A stretch of DNA of 64,000 nucleotides from Enterococcus caccae ATCC BAA-1240 (GCF_000407145.1 NZ_KE136472.1:513658-577657); one strand, 5' to 3'; numbered from the stretch's first letter, positions 25,447 through 35,820 are shown. Program-made: numbers and translations. Notes: generated by a model not told the origin, from the sequence alone.

Positions 25447-26964
25447 ATGAAAAAAGTTATTATGAGTTTACTATCATTGAGCTTATTCGCTGGAATTGCT
25501 GTAGGATGTACTAGCGATCAAGACAAAGTAACGAAGAAAAGTAAAGAATCCAAAGAAAGCACAGAGGTTACATCAGGTGCGTCAGCCAATGGCTATACAG
25601 ATTTAAGTGAACTAGAAAATCAATACGATATTGTGATCATCGGTGCAGGAGGTGCTGGAATGACCGCAGCTTTACAAGCAAAGGAAGCCGGAATGAATCC
25701 AGCAATTCTAGAAAAAATGCCCGTTGCAGGCGGAAATACGATCAAGTCATCATCAGGTATGAATGCTTCTGAAACAAAATATCAAAAACAGGATGGTATC
25801 ACTGACAGCAATGATAAATTTTTTGAAGAAACACTTAAAGGTGGAAAAGGCACAAATGATAAAGAACTATTACGCTTTTTCGTAGACCATTCAGCAGATG
25901 CAATCGATTGGTTGGATACAAAAGGAATCGAACTTAGTAACTTAACGATCACTGGTGGAATGAGCGAAAAACGAACACACCGTCCAGCAGACGGTTCAGC
26001 AATCGGCGGTTATTTGGTTGATGGCCTTGTTCGAAATGTCAAAGAAGAAAAAATTCCGTTGTTTGTAAATGCCAATGTGACTGAAATCACTGAAAAAGAC
26101 GGTCAAGTCAACGGTGTCAAAGTCAAACTAAATGACAAAGAAACCAAAGAAATCAAATCAAATGCTGTAATCGTAACAACTGGTGGTTTTGGTGCCAATA
26201 AAGAAATGCTAGAAAAATATGATCCCAAATTAAAAGATTACGTCACAACAAACCAAGAAGGTACAACAGGTGACGGTATTAAAATGATCGAAAAACTTGG
26301 TGGTGCCACAGTTGATATGAAAGAAATCCAAATCCATCCGACAGTTCAACAAGACAAATCATTCTTGATCGGTGAAGTGGTTCGTGGCGAAGGAGCTATT
26401 TTAGCCTCACAAGAAGGGGCACGTTTTGTGAATGAAATGGATACACGTGATAAAGTTTCTGCGGCTATCACTGCCTTACCAGAGAAATCAGCATACTTAG
26501 TTTTCGATCAAGGCGTTCGTGATCGTGCCAAAGCTATCGATTTTTATGATGAACAAGGTTTTGTTGTAGAAGGGGAAACGATTGAAGCTCTTGCCAAGAA
26601 AATCAATATGCCTGAAGCAAAACTAAAAGAAACTATCGATCAATGGAACAAAGATGTCCAAGCTAAATCTGATACACAGTATAGCCGTTCAACAGGTATG
26701 GATCATGATTTATCGACAGGTCCATACTATGCAATCAAAATCGCACCAGGAATCCATCATACAATGGGCGGTGTGAAAATAAATACGAAAACAGAAGTAT
26801 TAAAAGAAGATGGAGCGCCAATCAAGGGCTTGTATGCCGCTGGTGAAGTAACAGGTGGCTTACATGGTGCAAACCGCATCGGCGGAAACGCTGTAGCAGA
26901 TATTATCATCTTTGGTCGCCAATCTGGAACAGAAGCAGCGAACTTTGCTTCAGCACAAAAATAA
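25447..26964 (+). CDS. Exported lipoprotein flavoprotein, fumarate reductase / flavocytochrome c type
   Basis: 505-residue flavoprotein. A lipoprotein signal peptide (residues 1-21, lipobox IAVGC) and a Ser/Lys/Glu-rich linker lead to the FAD domain beginning YDIVIIGAGGAGMTAALQA near residue 58. The active-site region of fumarate-reductase-like enzymes (HPTVQ, RGEGAILASQEG, HHTMGG, GEVTGGLHGANRIGGNA) is present. The FMN-binding domain with its flavinylated Ser/Thr found in many extracellular homologues is absent, so electrons would come from a separate carrier. Acts on the outer face of the membrane on fumarate or a related acceptor (inference). Own promoter with a CRP/FNR-type site; followed by a terminator. 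Confidence 0.88.
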   Translation: MKKVIMSLLSLSLFAGIAVGCTSDQDKVTKKSKESKESTEVTSGASANGYTDLSELENQYDIVIIGAGGAGMTAALQAKEAGMNPAILEKMPVAGGNTIKSSSGMNASETKYQKQDGITDSNDKFFEETLKGGKGTNDKELLRFFVDHSADAIDWLDTKGIELSNLTITGGMSEKRTHRPADGSAIGGYLVDGLVRNVKEEKIPLFVNANVTEITEKDGQVNGVKVKLNDKETKEIKSNAVIVTTGGFGANKEMLEKYDPKLKDYVTTNQEGTTGDGIKMIEKLGGATVDMKEIQIHPTVQQDKSFLIGEVVRGEGAILASQEGARFVNEMDTRDKVSAAITALPEKSAYLVFDQGVRDRAKAIDFYDEQGFVVEGETIEALAKKINMPEAKLKETIDQWNKDVQAKSDTQYSRSTGMDHDLSTGPYYAIKIAPGIHHTMGGVKINTKTEVLKEDGAPIKGLYAAGEVTGGLHGANRIGGNAVADIIIFGRQSGTEAANFASAQK

Positions 26965-26972
26965 ATAAATCT

Positions 26973-27023
26973 AAGAAAGCCAATAGATTGAACGTCCGCG
27001 TTTGTCTATTGGTTTCTTTTTTT
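26973..27023 (+). terminator. Terminator after the exported flavoprotein
   Basis: Stem AAGAAAGCCAATAG with CTATTGGTTTCTT, then a run of T. Confidence 0.85.
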
Positions 27024-27139
27024 AGAGATTATATAATAAACAAAACATGGTCTTTTTTATTGAAAAAGTAAATAACATAAAATTATATGGTCAATAGTAA
27101 TCGATAAATAAACTTAAATTAAAAATATGGCGACAACCA

Positions 27140-27330
27140 GTAAGGGTAAATGATTTAAAAGCTAATGGTTATAATGTTGATACTGTCACTGGACATTCTC
27201 TTCGGGAAGAAATGGGATGGGTATGGGGATGGCGTATAATATACCGAATATTATTCTGTATAATTCTGCACCATAGATATTGACAATACTGTTACTGAAT
27301 TAAAGCAAGCAATTAATAACTTACTATAAT
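27140..27330 (+). pseudogene. Decayed lipase-domain fragment
   Basis: The frame from about 27148 reads NDLKANGYNVDTVTGHSL, with the lipase elbow GHSL at about 27190, and then shifts; another frame continues MAYNIPNIILYNSAP before a stop, and ELKQAINNLL ends at 27329. No start codon or intact frame exists. This is a remnant of a class 3-type lipase gene, distinct in sequence from the intact lipase at 28710. The rest of 26965-27499 contains a weak hairpin near 27334-27375 and promoter-like sequence (TAAAAT at about 27425) but no other gene. Confidence 0.7.
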
Positions 27331-27499
27331 AAAAAAAGGGATTATAAGTGCCAAAACTTGCAACCTCTTTTTAAATGGATAAAAACCATAATTCCAAATC
27401 TATCTATTTTATTGTACTTTTGGTAAAATAAATAGTAATTAGAATTAAAGTTAAATTATAATAAGTACTCTTTTAGTAAATGAAAAAAGTAGGTGGAAA

Positions 27500-27889
27500 A
27501 TGAAAAAGAAACTATTAGTAGTTATAGGTATTATTGTAATAATTATAATTGGGATTGGAGGGAAAGTTATGTTAGACAATAAGAAACAAGAGGATAAAAT
27601 GATTAAGATTGTGAATAGTCAAGAAGCAAAAGTAGTATTTGAAAAAACAATAAAAAATATAGACCCAGAAGCATTTACTAATGATGGAATTATCAAATCA
27701 TATGAAATTAATGAAAAAAGTATTAAACACAATCCAATGGGAGGAATTAATGTAACTCTGAATATAAATAAAAGTAGTGATTTAGTTATTAATTTTACTT
27801 TAGATAAATCAAACGGAGAACTTGAATCTGGCGCTATCAGTTATTCTGGTGTATTAGCAGACCAGTTGGAGGATAATAAAAATGAATGA
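27500..27889 (+). CDS. DUF1310-family membrane-anchored protein, copy 1
   Basis: 129-residue protein with a single N-terminal membrane segment (about residues 4-24, Ile-rich) and an exterior domain matching DUF1310 (VVFEKTIKNIDPEAFT, IKSYEINEKSIKHNPMGGI). GTAGGTGGAAA precedes the ATG. It overlaps the truncated lipase start by 8 bp, exactly as copy 2 overlaps the intact lipase. It is a candidate immunity or accessory factor of the lipase toxin by position; DUF1310 has no proven function that I know. Confidence 0.78.
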   Translation: MKKKLLVVIGIIVIIIIGIGGKVMLDNKKQEDKMIKIVNSQEAKVVFEKTIKNIDPEAFTNDGIIKSYEINEKSIKHNPMGGINVTLNINKSSDLVINFTLDKSNGELESGAISYSGVLADQLEDNKNE

Positions 27890-28211
27890 TAAAGAACGTG
27901 TTGAACTAGCTAGAAAAGAATATGATGATTTGCAATTAAATAGTAAGATTGATTTGAATGGAGGAAAAACTACTGTCGGTAGAGTTTCACAAGTTAATGA
28001 TAAAGCCACTGGAGAACAATCTTTTGTTATTACAGACAAGTATTGTCCTGCATCATCATCAATCGAACAAAGAAACCAAGTAAAAGAAGTTACGGTAATT
28101 TATCGTGGTTCTTCTTTTGAGTTATCATCAGATGCTGCAAAAGACTGGTTACTAAATGATATTCCAACTGGGATACCATTAGTCAATACAAGCATGGCTG
28201 TAGGAATATAA
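27882..28211 (+). pseudogene. Truncated N-terminal copy of the lipase toxin gene
   Basis: 109 codons closely match the first about 100 residues of the intact lipase at 28710; from about 28040 to 28165 the DNA is almost identical, including YRGSSFELSSDAAKDWLLND. It then diverges to a short tail and stops before the catalytic GHSLG motif. It starts in an 8 bp overlap with DUF1310 copy 1. Most likely a broken duplicate; production of a short peptide cannot be excluded. Confidence 0.75.
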
Positions 28212-28324
28212 ATGTATAATCTTCAGTAAAGATATAAAATGTTTTGATAAATTTAATATACTTTTGGTAAAATAAATAATGGTGCGATTAAAATCTAACG
28301 ATACTACGTGGAAGTAGGTGGGAA

Positions 28325-28717
28325 ATGAAGAAGAAATTATTAATCATTATAGGAATTATAATAGTCATTATAATTGGAATTGGAGGAAAGATGTATATGG
28401 ATTCGAAAAAGTTGGATACAGAAATGATAAAAGTCGTGAAAAGTGATGAGGCAAAGAAAGTTTTTGAGGAAGGTATAAAAAATATAGACCCCAAAGCTTT
28501 TACAAATGATGGAGTAATTCACTCTTATAAAATTGATGAAGAAAGTATAAAACATAGTCCTATGGGCTCTATAATAGTAAATATTATCATCAATGGAGAT
28601 GATAGGCTAGTTGCTAAATTTGATTTAAATAAAAGAACAGGAACGCTAAATTATGGAGGAGTTGATATATCTGGTGAGTTATCAGACCTGAAAAGGGAGG
28701 CAATAGGAAATGAATAA
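28325..28717 (+). CDS. DUF1310-family membrane-anchored protein, copy 2
   Basis: 130-residue paralogue of the protein at 27500: one N-terminal membrane segment (about residues 4-24) and an outside DUF1310 domain (KKVFEEGIKNIDPKAFTND, DEESIKHSPMGSI). Promoter likely TTGATA-N18-TAAAAT near 28243-28272; the TACTTTTGGTAAAATAAATA core also precedes copy 1. GTAGGTGGGAA is the RBS. Overlaps the lipase start by 8 bp, so the two are translationally coupled, as expected of a toxin with its protective partner. Function inferred. Confidence 0.78.
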   Translation: MKKKLLIIIGIIIVIIIGIGGKMYMDSKKLDTEMIKVVKSDEAKKVFEEGIKNIDPKAFTNDGVIHSYKIDEESIKHSPMGSIIVNIIINGDDRLVAKFDLNKRTGTLNYGGVDISGELSDLKREAIGNE

Positions 28718-29933
28718 TTTTACAGATGAAGAGCGAGTTATAATTGCTGATAAAGAGTACAAAGATTTAGAAATAAAAGATGAAATCTCAGTAGGTGATA
28801 ACACACTTGGTTATGTATCACAAGCTAATGATAAATCTACCGGAGAACAATCCTTTGTTATTACAGACAAGTATTGTCCTCCCACTGCAAACATCGAACA
28901 AAGAACTCAAGTAAAAGAGGTTACGGTAATTTATCGTGGTTCTTCTTTTGAGTTATCATCAGATGCTGCAAAAGACTGGTTACTAAATGATATTCCAACA
29001 GGAATACAAGTGGCTAACGGTGGTGGAGCAGTAGCAATGCCACAATTGCAATCATCGTCTGAAACCTTAAAAAATGCCATGGAATTATATCCAAATGCAC
29101 AAGTATTTGTTTATGGTCATTCACTAGGGTCGATGAATGCCCAGTATGCAGTAGCTGATTTGTCTGATAAGGATAGTTCAAGAATTGGTGGGGGATTCTT
29201 TTATGAAGGGCCAAATATTTATGGTGTTCTATCCCCTAAACAACAAGCAACAGCAGATGCCCTAACAAAATTAAACAAATTATTTAACTATGTGGATTCA
29301 AAAGATATTATAGCAATCGGTTATGGTTCGGGTAAACTATCAGTAGGAAATGTTATTAGAGTAAACTCCAAAAAAGTAGGACTCATTGACCAACATATGT
29401 GGGGTGGATATAATTTTAATAAAGATGGAAGTATTAAGGCTACAAAAGAAGGCTGTCTCCAACTAGCAAAATATATGGTAACTCAACAGTTATCTGCAAT
29501 AGATATGATGAGAAAGAATTTTATGAAAAGCGGTGGTGGTCTTTCTAAATCAGAAGAGATTTTTCTTGATGCATCAGAAGCAATGGCAATTACTCAAGGG
29601 ATGAAACAAACGATAAATGGAGAAATTACAGAGCTGACACAAATCTATACAGAAGGTATCAAAAATGCAGGAGATTTGTGGAGAACAACCAAATCAAACG
29701 CTGAAAATACAGGTTCCCATTTATCTTATGGAGAGTGTATAAATGCATTAGCTAGAGGGAATGCAACAGAAAGTAGCATCGTAAGAGAACCCGTACGTGA
29801 ATATGAGGAGAAATTAGCGAAAGCTACAAAGATAAGCCGAAATTATGATGAATTATTACAGAAAATAGGGGAATCAATTACCAAGCAATTAGAAACAGAC
29901 CAAGAGTTAGCGAATCTGATAAGGAGTATGTAA
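28710..29933 (+). CDS. Lipase with N-terminal catalytic domain and C-terminal helical domain; putative type VII-secreted toxin
   Basis: 407 residues. Residues 40-235 form an alpha/beta-hydrolase (class 3 lipase type) with nucleophile Ser138 in GHSLG, likely acid in YVDSKD (Asp196 or Asp199) and His229 in DQHMW. Residues 255-407 are helical and rich in Glu, Lys and Gln. No signal peptide or membrane segment. Catalytic-first order followed by a helical tail and two small helical proteins resembles the reverse-order T7SS lipase toxin TslA of Staphylococcus aureus. ATG 28710 lies inside the end of DUF1310 copy 2; the stop overlaps the next start (TAATG). Lipid target and secretion are inferred; no essC or other secretion gene is in the window. 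Confidence 0.78.
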   Translation: MNNFTDEERVIIADKEYKDLEIKDEISVGDNTLGYVSQANDKSTGEQSFVITDKYCPPTANIEQRTQVKEVTVIYRGSSFELSSDAAKDWLLNDIPTGIQVANGGGAVAMPQLQSSSETLKNAMELYPNAQVFVYGHSLGSMNAQYAVADLSDKDSSRIGGGFFYEGPNIYGVLSPKQQATADALTKLNKLFNYVDSKDIIAIGYGSGKLSVGNVIRVNSKKVGLIDQHMWGGYNFNKDGSIKATKEGCLQLAKYMVTQQLSAIDMMRKNFMKSGGGLSKSEEIFLDASEAMAITQGMKQTINGEITELTQIYTEGIKNAGDLWRTTKSNAENTGSHLSYGECINALARGNATESSIVREPVREYEEKLAKATKISRNYDELLQKIGESITKQLETDQELANLIRSM

Positions 29934-30298
29934 TGGGAAAAGAAGAAGAACTATCCCAAAAATTAGATGCGTTAGAAACAGACTATAGAAAAGAAAAACA
30001 ACAAATCGAAGAAACAGTTGATGATATACATAATGAAAATCGAATATTTCGCAGAGAAATTGAAAGTTTAGCTGATTTTGTGAGATACATGGCCAAAAGA
30101 GAAGAAGCCACTGAGCCAGAAGCCTTGCAACAAGCCTATAGATTCATTCAAGAAGCACAAGAAGAAGGTCAAATGGTTGTTAAGAAAACATTAAATAAAT
30201 TAGATGATAAGCAAGAAGAACAAAGAATTTTGTATCAAAAACAAAAAATGTCCTATGAAGAGGATATTTTACTAGCAAGGAAGGAAAGGAATTCATAA
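29933..30298 (+). CDS. Small helical T7SS partner-like protein (DUF3958-like)
   Basis: 121 residues, almost wholly alpha-helical and charged (LDALETDYRKEKQQIEETV, then AQEEGQMVVKKTLNKLDD), compatible with a helical hairpin such as DUF3958-type partners of LXG toxins. It begins in a 1 bp overlap with the lipase stop. Likely binds the lipase helical domain as a targeting chaperone. Family assignment is from memory and tentative. Confidence 0.6.
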   Translation: MGKEEELSQKLDALETDYRKEKQQIEETVDDIHNENRIFRREIESLADFVRYMAKREEATEPEALQQAYRFIQEAQEEGQMVVKKTLNKLDDKQEEQRILYQKQKMSYEEDILLARKERNS

Positions 30299-30565
30299 AT
30301 GTTAGATGCATTAAAAGAAAATTTAGCTGATATCCGAAAAGAATTAGAAAAAAAGTTGATTCAGACATTTGTAGCCAGTCAAAGCCATGCAACATCTGAA
30401 AATCGTAAACAAATGATGAATCAAATGGAAAAAGAAAAGATGAACGGGTTAAAAAGCACAAGTTCCAGTTATCTATCTAGTTTTAAAACATCAGCAAAAG
30501 GCCAGTGGGTCAAACAAGCTGAACAAACATTTAAACAAACTACTGAGCAGTTCGATGACTTATAA
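30299..30565 (+). CDS. Small WXG100-like helical protein, putative T7SS toxin partner
   Basis: 88 residues forming two predicted helices, with SAKGQWVKQAEQTFKQT near 65-80. Size, position and helical nature fit small targeting partners (EsxA-like or TIGR04197-like) of type VII toxins, though no classical central WXG turn is seen. AAGGAAAGGA precedes ATG 30299, immediately after the previous stop. Followed by a terminator, so it ends the toxin operon. Confidence 0.6.
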   Translation: MLDALKENLADIRKELEKKLIQTFVASQSHATSENRKQMMNQMEKEKMNGLKSTSSSYLSSFKTSAKGQWVKQAEQTFKQTTEQFDDL

Positions 30566-30583
30566 AAACATAATTTATCAGGT

Positions 30584-30619
30584 GAGAGGCACAATTACAT
30601 TGATTGTACTCTCTTTTTT
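30584..30619 (+). terminator. Terminator of the lipase toxin operon
   Basis: GAGAG-ACAAT / ATTGT-CTCTC stem with TTTTTTG tail. Confidence 0.82.
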
Positions 30620-30909
30620 GTGCGCCCATTACTAAAAGTTATAGGTGCCCGATTGGGGCGAGTTGTTGATGAGGTGCTTAGTTTGTTCACTCCAATTTAA
30701 AACCTCTTAAAAGTGATATAGTGGCTTTTAAAAATATGGGGATAATTACTTCTTTTTTACTTCAAAAAAAGGAGCAGGTATGACTACAGATATAGAAATT
30801 TTCTGGCAAGAAAAACGCTTAATACATAAGACTTAAATTTACCACTGTAAAAAACTTTGGTTTTATAGTAAAATACGAGAGGAACTAAACGAGAGGTGAC
30901 GACGGATTA
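30620..30909. other. Intergenic region before tdk
   Basis: No reliable gene. An 18-codon frame from about 30780 (MTTDIEIFWQEKRLIHKT) has a good RBS (AAAGGAGCAGG) but no recognised homology. A likely -10 TAAAAT for tdk is near 30869. Confidence 0.3.
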
Positions 30910-31503
30910 ATGGCACAATTATTTTTTAAATATGGCGCAATGAACAGTGGCAAAACCATTGAGATCTTAAAAGTAGCACACAACTATGAAGAACAAGACA
31001 AACCTGTTGTGATTATGACAAGTGGACTGGATACTAGAGATGGTGTTGGTGTTGTTTCAAGCCGTATCGGCCTTAGAAGAGAAGCCATCCCGATTTTTAA
31101 AGAAACAAATGTCTATCAATTGATCCAAGAGCTAGATTACAAACCTTATTGTATTTTGGTCGATGAATCACAATTTTTAGGAAAACAACATGTAATTGAA
31201 TTTGCTCGCGTAGTGGATGAATTGAATATTCCAGTCATGGCATTTGGTTTGAAAAATGATTTTCGTAACGAACTATTTGAAGGCTCAAAATATTTGATGC
31301 TGTATGCAGACAAGCTAGAAGAATTGAAAACGATTTGTTGGTTCTGTCACAAAAAAGCGACAATGAATTTACACTATATAGATGGTCAACCTGTATATGA
31401 AGGTACTCAAGTCCAAATCGGCGGTAATGAAGCCTATTACCCAGTGTGTCGAAATCACTATTTCCATCCTCCAATCGATGGTGAACAAGTAACGAACAAT
31501 TAA
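30910..31503 (+). CDS. tdk: Thymidine kinase
   Basis: 197-residue type II thymidine kinase that phosphorylates thymidine for salvage. P-loop is [14 protein letters not shown] (residues 6-19, the GxMxSGKT form), the Walker B region is [10 protein letters not shown] near 88, and the zinc site uses CWFCHKK near 145 and a later C-x2-H (CRNH). First gene of the tdk-prfA-prmC-ywlC-glyA-upp arrangement typical of lactic acid bacteria. Confidence 0.96.
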   Translation: MAQLFFKYGAMNSGKTIEILKVAHNYEEQDKPVVIMTSGLDTRDGVGVVSSRIGLRREAIPIFKETNVYQLIQELDYKPYCILVDESQFLGKQHVIEFARVVDELNIPVMAFGLKNDFRNELFEGSKYLMLYADKLEELKTICWFCHKKATMNLHYIDGQPVYEGTQVQIGGNEAYYPVCRNHYFHPPIDGEQVTNN

Positions 31504-31564
31504 CGAAGTAAAAAAGTGAAAATTAAAATAGACTTATTATTGAACGAAAAAGGAGCAACTAATT

Positions 31565-32638
31565 ATGTACGATCAGTTACAATCAATCGAAGATCGCTAT
31601 GAAGAGTTGGGTGAATTATTAAGTGACCCAGAAGTTATCAGCGATACAAAACGTTTTATGCAATTATCGAAAGAAGAGGCAAATACCCGTGAAACAGTCG
31701 ATGTTTATCGTCGCTACAAGCAAGTAGTCGATGGAATCAGTGACACCGAAGAATTACTAGGTGAAAAACTAGATGCCGAAATGGCTGAAATGGCCAAAGA
31801 AGAACTTTCAGAATTAAAGAAAGAAAAAGAAGTGTTAGAAGAACGAATCAAAATTTTACTATTGCCAACAGATCCAAATGATGACAAGAATATCATTATG
31901 GAAATCCGTGGAGCAGCAGGTGGCGATGAAGCTGCTTTATTTGCTGGTGATTTATTTGGGATGTACCAAAAATATGCGGAATCACAAGGCTGGAAAACAG
32001 ACGTGATGGAAGCTAGCATCACTGGAATCGGCGGCTACAAAGAAGTAATCATGATGATTTCAGGAGACAACGTTTTCTCTAAACTAAAATATGAAAGTGG
32101 TGCACACCGCGTTCAACGTGTTCCATCAACTGAGTCACAAGGCCGTATCCATACATCAACAGCTACTGTGGTAGTTTTACCAGAGGCTGAAGAAGTAGAG
32201 CTAGATCTTGCGGATAAAGATATCCGTACAGATATCTATCATGCAAGTGGCGCTGGTGGTCAGCACGTCAATAAAACCGCTTCTGCTGTTCGTTTGACTC
32301 ACATACCAACTGGAATTGCTGTTGCGATGCAAGATGAACGTTCACAAATCAAAAACCGTGAAAAAGCCATGAAAATTTTACGTGCCAGAGTGTATGATCA
32401 AATGCAACAAGAAGCACAAAGCGAATACGATGCAAATCGTAAATCAGCTGTAGGTACAGGTGATCGTTCTGAACGAATCCGTACCTACAACTTCCCACAA
32501 AATCGTGTAACGGATCACCGTATTGGTTTAACGATCCAAAAACTAGACCAAATTTTAGCTGGGAAATTAGATGAAATCGTGGATGCATTAGTCTTATACG
32601 ATCAAACATCAAAATTAGAAGAGATGCAAAATGGGTAA
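31565..32638 (+). CDS. prfA: Peptide chain release factor 1
   Basis: 357-residue RF1 that ends translation at UAA and UAG. The catalytic GGQ is in [18 protein letters not shown] near residue 230 and the codon-recognition PxT element is seen as VPSTE near 185. AAAGGAG precedes ATG 31565. The stop overlaps the start of prmC, its methylating enzyme, by 8 bp. Confidence 0.97.
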   Translation: MYDQLQSIEDRYEELGELLSDPEVISDTKRFMQLSKEEANTRETVDVYRRYKQVVDGISDTEELLGEKLDAEMAEMAKEELSELKKEKEVLEERIKILLLPTDPNDDKNIIMEIRGAAGGDEAALFAGDLFGMYQKYAESQGWKTDVMEASITGIGGYKEVIMMISGDNVFSKLKYESGAHRVQRVPSTESQGRIHTSTATVVVLPEAEEVELDLADKDIRTDIYHASGAGGQHVNKTASAVRLTHIPTGIAVAMQDERSQIKNREKAMKILRARVYDQMQQEAQSEYDANRKSAVGTGDRSERIRTYNFPQNRVTDHRIGLTIQKLDQILAGKLDEIVDALVLYDQTSKLEEMQNG

Positions 32639-33464
32639 CCGTTATTTTGAAGTCCTTGAACGGGCTTCTTCTTTTTTAGAAAAACAAGGGAAAGAAGGCT
32701 ATAGTATTTTATTCGTTTTCCTTGAAAGAAAAGGCTGGACAAAAACAGATTGGCTGCTTCATCTAAAAGAAGAAATTTCACCAGAAGATGAGCAACAACT
32801 TAATAATGATCTAAAACGACTTGCAGAAAATTTTCCACCGCAATACTTATTAGGCTATAGCGATTTTTATGACCATCGCTTTCTAGTCAATGAGTATACA
32901 TTGATTCCTAGACCAGAAACGGAAGAATTAGTTGACCGCTGTTTAAAAGAAAATCCTAACGGACAACTGAATGTTGTTGATGTGGGAACCGGAACAGGGG
33001 CAATCGCAATCAGTTTGAAATTCGCTCGACCTGATTGGCAAATAACAGCAATCGATATTTCAGAAGAAGCATTGAATGTTGCAGAAAAAAATGCGCAACT
33101 CTTAGAAGCACCGATTCAATTTATTCATGGAGATGGACTAAAACCAATGAGTGATCAAAGAATCGATATCTTGATTTCAAATCCTCCTTACATCAGTAAT
33201 ACTGAATGGGATTTAATGGATGAAAGTGTTCGAACGTTTGAACCTAAAACGGCACTTTTTGCAGAAAATGATGGCTTAGCGATTTATCAGCAACTAGCCG
33301 AAGAAGCAAAAGATATACTGAATCCAGATGGTAAAATTTATTTAGAAATTGGTTTTCAGCAAGGAGAATCTGTAAAGAAGATTTTCCAGCAAACATTCCC
33401 GCAAAAACAAGTACGCGTTGCTCAAGACTTATCGGGAAATGATCGAATGGTCATCGTTTCATAA
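32631..33464 (+). CDS. prmC: Release factor glutamine methyltransferase
   Basis: 277-residue SAM-dependent methyltransferase that modifies the Gln of the GGQ motif in release factors. SAM-binding [14 protein letters not shown] near residue 105 and the catalytic NPPY motif (SNPPYISN) near 183. Overlap with prfA supports coupled expression. Confidence 0.96.
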   Translation: MGNRYFEVLERASSFLEKQGKEGYSILFVFLERKGWTKTDWLLHLKEEISPEDEQQLNNDLKRLAENFPPQYLLGYSDFYDHRFLVNEYTLIPRPETEELVDRCLKENPNGQLNVVDVGTGTGAIAISLKFARPDWQITAIDISEEALNVAEKNAQLLEAPIQFIHGDGLKPMSDQRIDILISNPPYISNTEWDLMDESVRTFEPKTALFAENDGLAIYQQLAEEAKDILNPDGKIYLEIGFQQGESVKKIFQQTFPQKQVRVAQDLSGNDRMVIVS

Positions 33465-33483
33465 AAAAGAGGAGGGATAAAAA

Positions 33484-34521
33484 TTGGAGACAAAACAATT
33501 TACAGGTGACGAGATCGACCAAGCCTCAGCGTTGATTTGTAAAGGAGAATTGATCGCTTTTCCGACTGAAACAGTTTACGGACTTGGTGCAAATGCATTA
33601 GATGAGCATGCTGTGAAACAAGTTTACGCAGTCAAAGGACGTCCCAGCGATAATCCGCTGATTGTTCATGTCAGCGATTTTGAGATGGTTAAACAATATG
33701 TAACTGATTTTCCCTCAAACACCAAAGCGTTAGTGGATTCCTTTTGGCCCGGCCCTTTAACATTGATCTTCATTGTAAAACCAAATACATTTTCATCTAC
33801 TGTCACTGGCGGTCTAAAAACAGTTGCTTTTCGGATGCCCAAAAATGATAAAACATTAGCGCTGATAAATAAAGCTGGTGTGCCCTTGGTAGGCCCAAGC
33901 GCCAATACTTCTGGCAAGCCGAGTCCAACAACTGCTCAACACGTGTTTCATGATTTACACGGGAAAATTGCAGGTATCTTAGATGACGGAGCAACTCAGA
34001 TTGGCGTGGAATCAACGGTGTTGGACTTGACCGCTGCAGATGGAGTTCCAGTTATTTTAAGACCAGGAGCAATCACCAAAGAAAGCTTGGAAGAAGTTAT
34101 CGGTAAGGTACGTGTAGATCAGCATTTAATCAGTGAAAAAGAAGCCCCTAAAGCTCCGGGGATGAAGTACAAACATTATTCCCCAGATACTCCTGTGTGG
34201 ATTGTTGATGGCAATCCGGATGTATTTAAAAAAGCGATAACATGGGCTAAAAACAAAAACCAACGAATTGGTTTATTTGCGGATGATCAACTCATATCAG
34301 CATTTTCTGATGAAATAGATGAAGGCTTTTCTTTTGGAGAAGATTCAGTTGAACAGGCAACTAAGCTATTATTTGCTGGACTTCGATCGCTAGATGAAAA
34401 AAATATCGACATAATTTTTGCCCAAGCGTTTCCAGAAACTGGATTAGGTATCGCTTATATGAATCGATTGAAGAAAGCAGCAAATCAAAAAAATTTAAAA
34501 AGTGATTCGATTTTCGAGTAG
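33484..34521 (+). CDS. ywlC: L-threonylcarbamoyladenylate synthase (Sua5 type)
   Basis: 345-residue protein with an N-terminal YrdC/TsaC domain (about 1-200; [39 protein letters not shown]) and a C-terminal Sua5 domain (about 230-345). It makes threonylcarbamoyl-AMP for t6A modification of tRNA. TTG start at 33484 is supported by GAGGAGGG at 33469-33476 and by the family N-terminus. Confidence 0.94.
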   Translation: METKQFTGDEIDQASALICKGELIAFPTETVYGLGANALDEHAVKQVYAVKGRPSDNPLIVHVSDFEMVKQYVTDFPSNTKALVDSFWPGPLTLIFIVKPNTFSSTVTGGLKTVAFRMPKNDKTLALINKAGVPLVGPSANTSGKPSPTTAQHVFHDLHGKIAGILDDGATQIGVESTVLDLTAADGVPVILRPGAITKESLEEVIGKVRVDQHLISEKEAPKAPGMKYKHYSPDTPVWIVDGNPDVFKKAITWAKNKNQRIGLFADDQLISAFSDEIDEGFSFGEDSVEQATKLLFAGLRSLDEKNIDIIFAQAFPETGLGIAYMNRLKKAANQKNLKSDSIFE

Positions 34522-34576
34522 AGAGCTTTTAAGTATGATACAATCGATACAAACAAATGAAATGGAGGCTTGTTTA

Positions 34577-35815
34577 ATGGATTATAAAACTTTTGATCCA
34601 GATTTATGGGATGCAATCGCAAAAGAAAATGATCGTCAAGAAAATAATCTGGAGCTGATTGCTTCAGAAAACGTTGTGTCGAAAGGGGTAATGGCTGCTC
34701 AAGGCAGTATTTTGACCAATAAGTATGCGGAAGGATATCCTGGCAAACGTTATTATGGTGGTTGTGAGTTTATTGATATCGTTGAAGATTTAGCGATTAA
34801 CCGAGCAAAAGAATTATTTGGGGCTAAATTTGCCAATGTTCAACCACATTCAGGTTCTCAAGCGAATACAGCGGCCTATCTTTCATTGATTGAACCAGGA
34901 GATACCGTTTTAGGAATGGATTTGTCTGCGGGAGGACATTTAACTCATGGTTCACCAGTCAATTTTAGTGGGAAAACATATAATTTTGTAAGTTATGGTG
35001 TTGATCCAACAACTGAAGTGATCGATTATAATGTTGTGCGTATTTTAGCGCGTGAACATCAGCCTAAATTGATTGTTGCAGGTGCAAGTGCGTATTCTCG
35101 TACGATTGATTTTGAGAAATTTCGTGAAATTGCCGATGAAGTTGGCGCAAAATTAATGGTAGATATGGCTCATATTGCAGGGCTTGTAGCAGCTGGCTTA
35201 CATCCTAATCCAGTTCCATATGCTGATATCACAACATCAACAACACATAAAACTTTACGCGGACCTCGTGGTGGACTTATTTTAACAAATGACGAAGATT
35301 TAGCGAAAAAAATCAATAGCAATATTTTCCCTGGCATTCAGGGCGGACCATTAGAGCATGTCATTGCTGGTAAAGCAGTTGCTTTTAAAGAAGCACTAGA
35401 CATTACCTTTAAAGAATACAGCGAACAAGTCATTGAAAATGCTAAAGCGATGACCAAAGTTTTCAATCAAACACCAGAAGCTCGTTTAGTGAGCGGTTCA
35501 ACAGACAATCATTTATTATTGATTGATGTTAGCGGTTTTGGTTTAAATGGAAAAGAAGCAGAAGCGATTTTAGATAGCGTGAATATCACGGCTAATAAAA
35601 ACTCAATTCCATTTGAACAACTTAGTCCGTTTAAAACAAGTGGTATTCGCATTGGTACACCTGCGATCACGACTCGAGGATTTAAAGAAGACGATTGTGT
35701 GGAAGTGGCTAAATTAATCGTTAAAGTCTTAAAAGATCATGAAAATGAAGTCACACGGTCTGAAGTTCGTGCTTCAGTTAGTGAGCTGACAAAAAAATAT
35801 CCACTTTATAAGTAA
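34577..35815 (+). CDS. glyA: Serine hydroxymethyltransferase
   Basis: 412-residue PLP enzyme that interconverts serine and glycine with tetrahydrofolate. Signature LIASENVVS near residue 30, [10 protein letters not shown] near 54, and the PLP-lysine segment [15 protein letters not shown] near 225. GGAGG at 34563-34567 fixes ATG 34577; an in-frame start at 34502 would add 25 unrelated residues. Confidence 0.96.
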   Translation: MDYKTFDPDLWDAIAKENDRQENNLELIASENVVSKGVMAAQGSILTNKYAEGYPGKRYYGGCEFIDIVEDLAINRAKELFGAKFANVQPHSGSQANTAAYLSLIEPGDTVLGMDLSAGGHLTHGSPVNFSGKTYNFVSYGVDPTTEVIDYNVVRILAREHQPKLIVAGASAYSRTIDFEKFREIADEVGAKLMVDMAHIAGLVAAGLHPNPVPYADITTSTTHKTLRGPRGGLILTNDEDLAKKINSNIFPGIQGGPLEHVIAGKAVAFKEALDITFKEYSEQVIENAKAMTKVFNQTPEARLVSGSTDNHLLLIDVSGFGLNGKEAEAILDSVNITANKNSIPFEQLSPFKTSGIRIGTPAITTRGFKEDDCVEVAKLIVKVLKDHENEVTRSEVRASVSELTKKYPLYK

Positions 35816-35820
35816 AAGTT

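Noticed and set aside
30780..30836. 18-codon gene before tdk
   Set aside because: Good RBS but too short and without any recognised match; left as part of the intergenic note.
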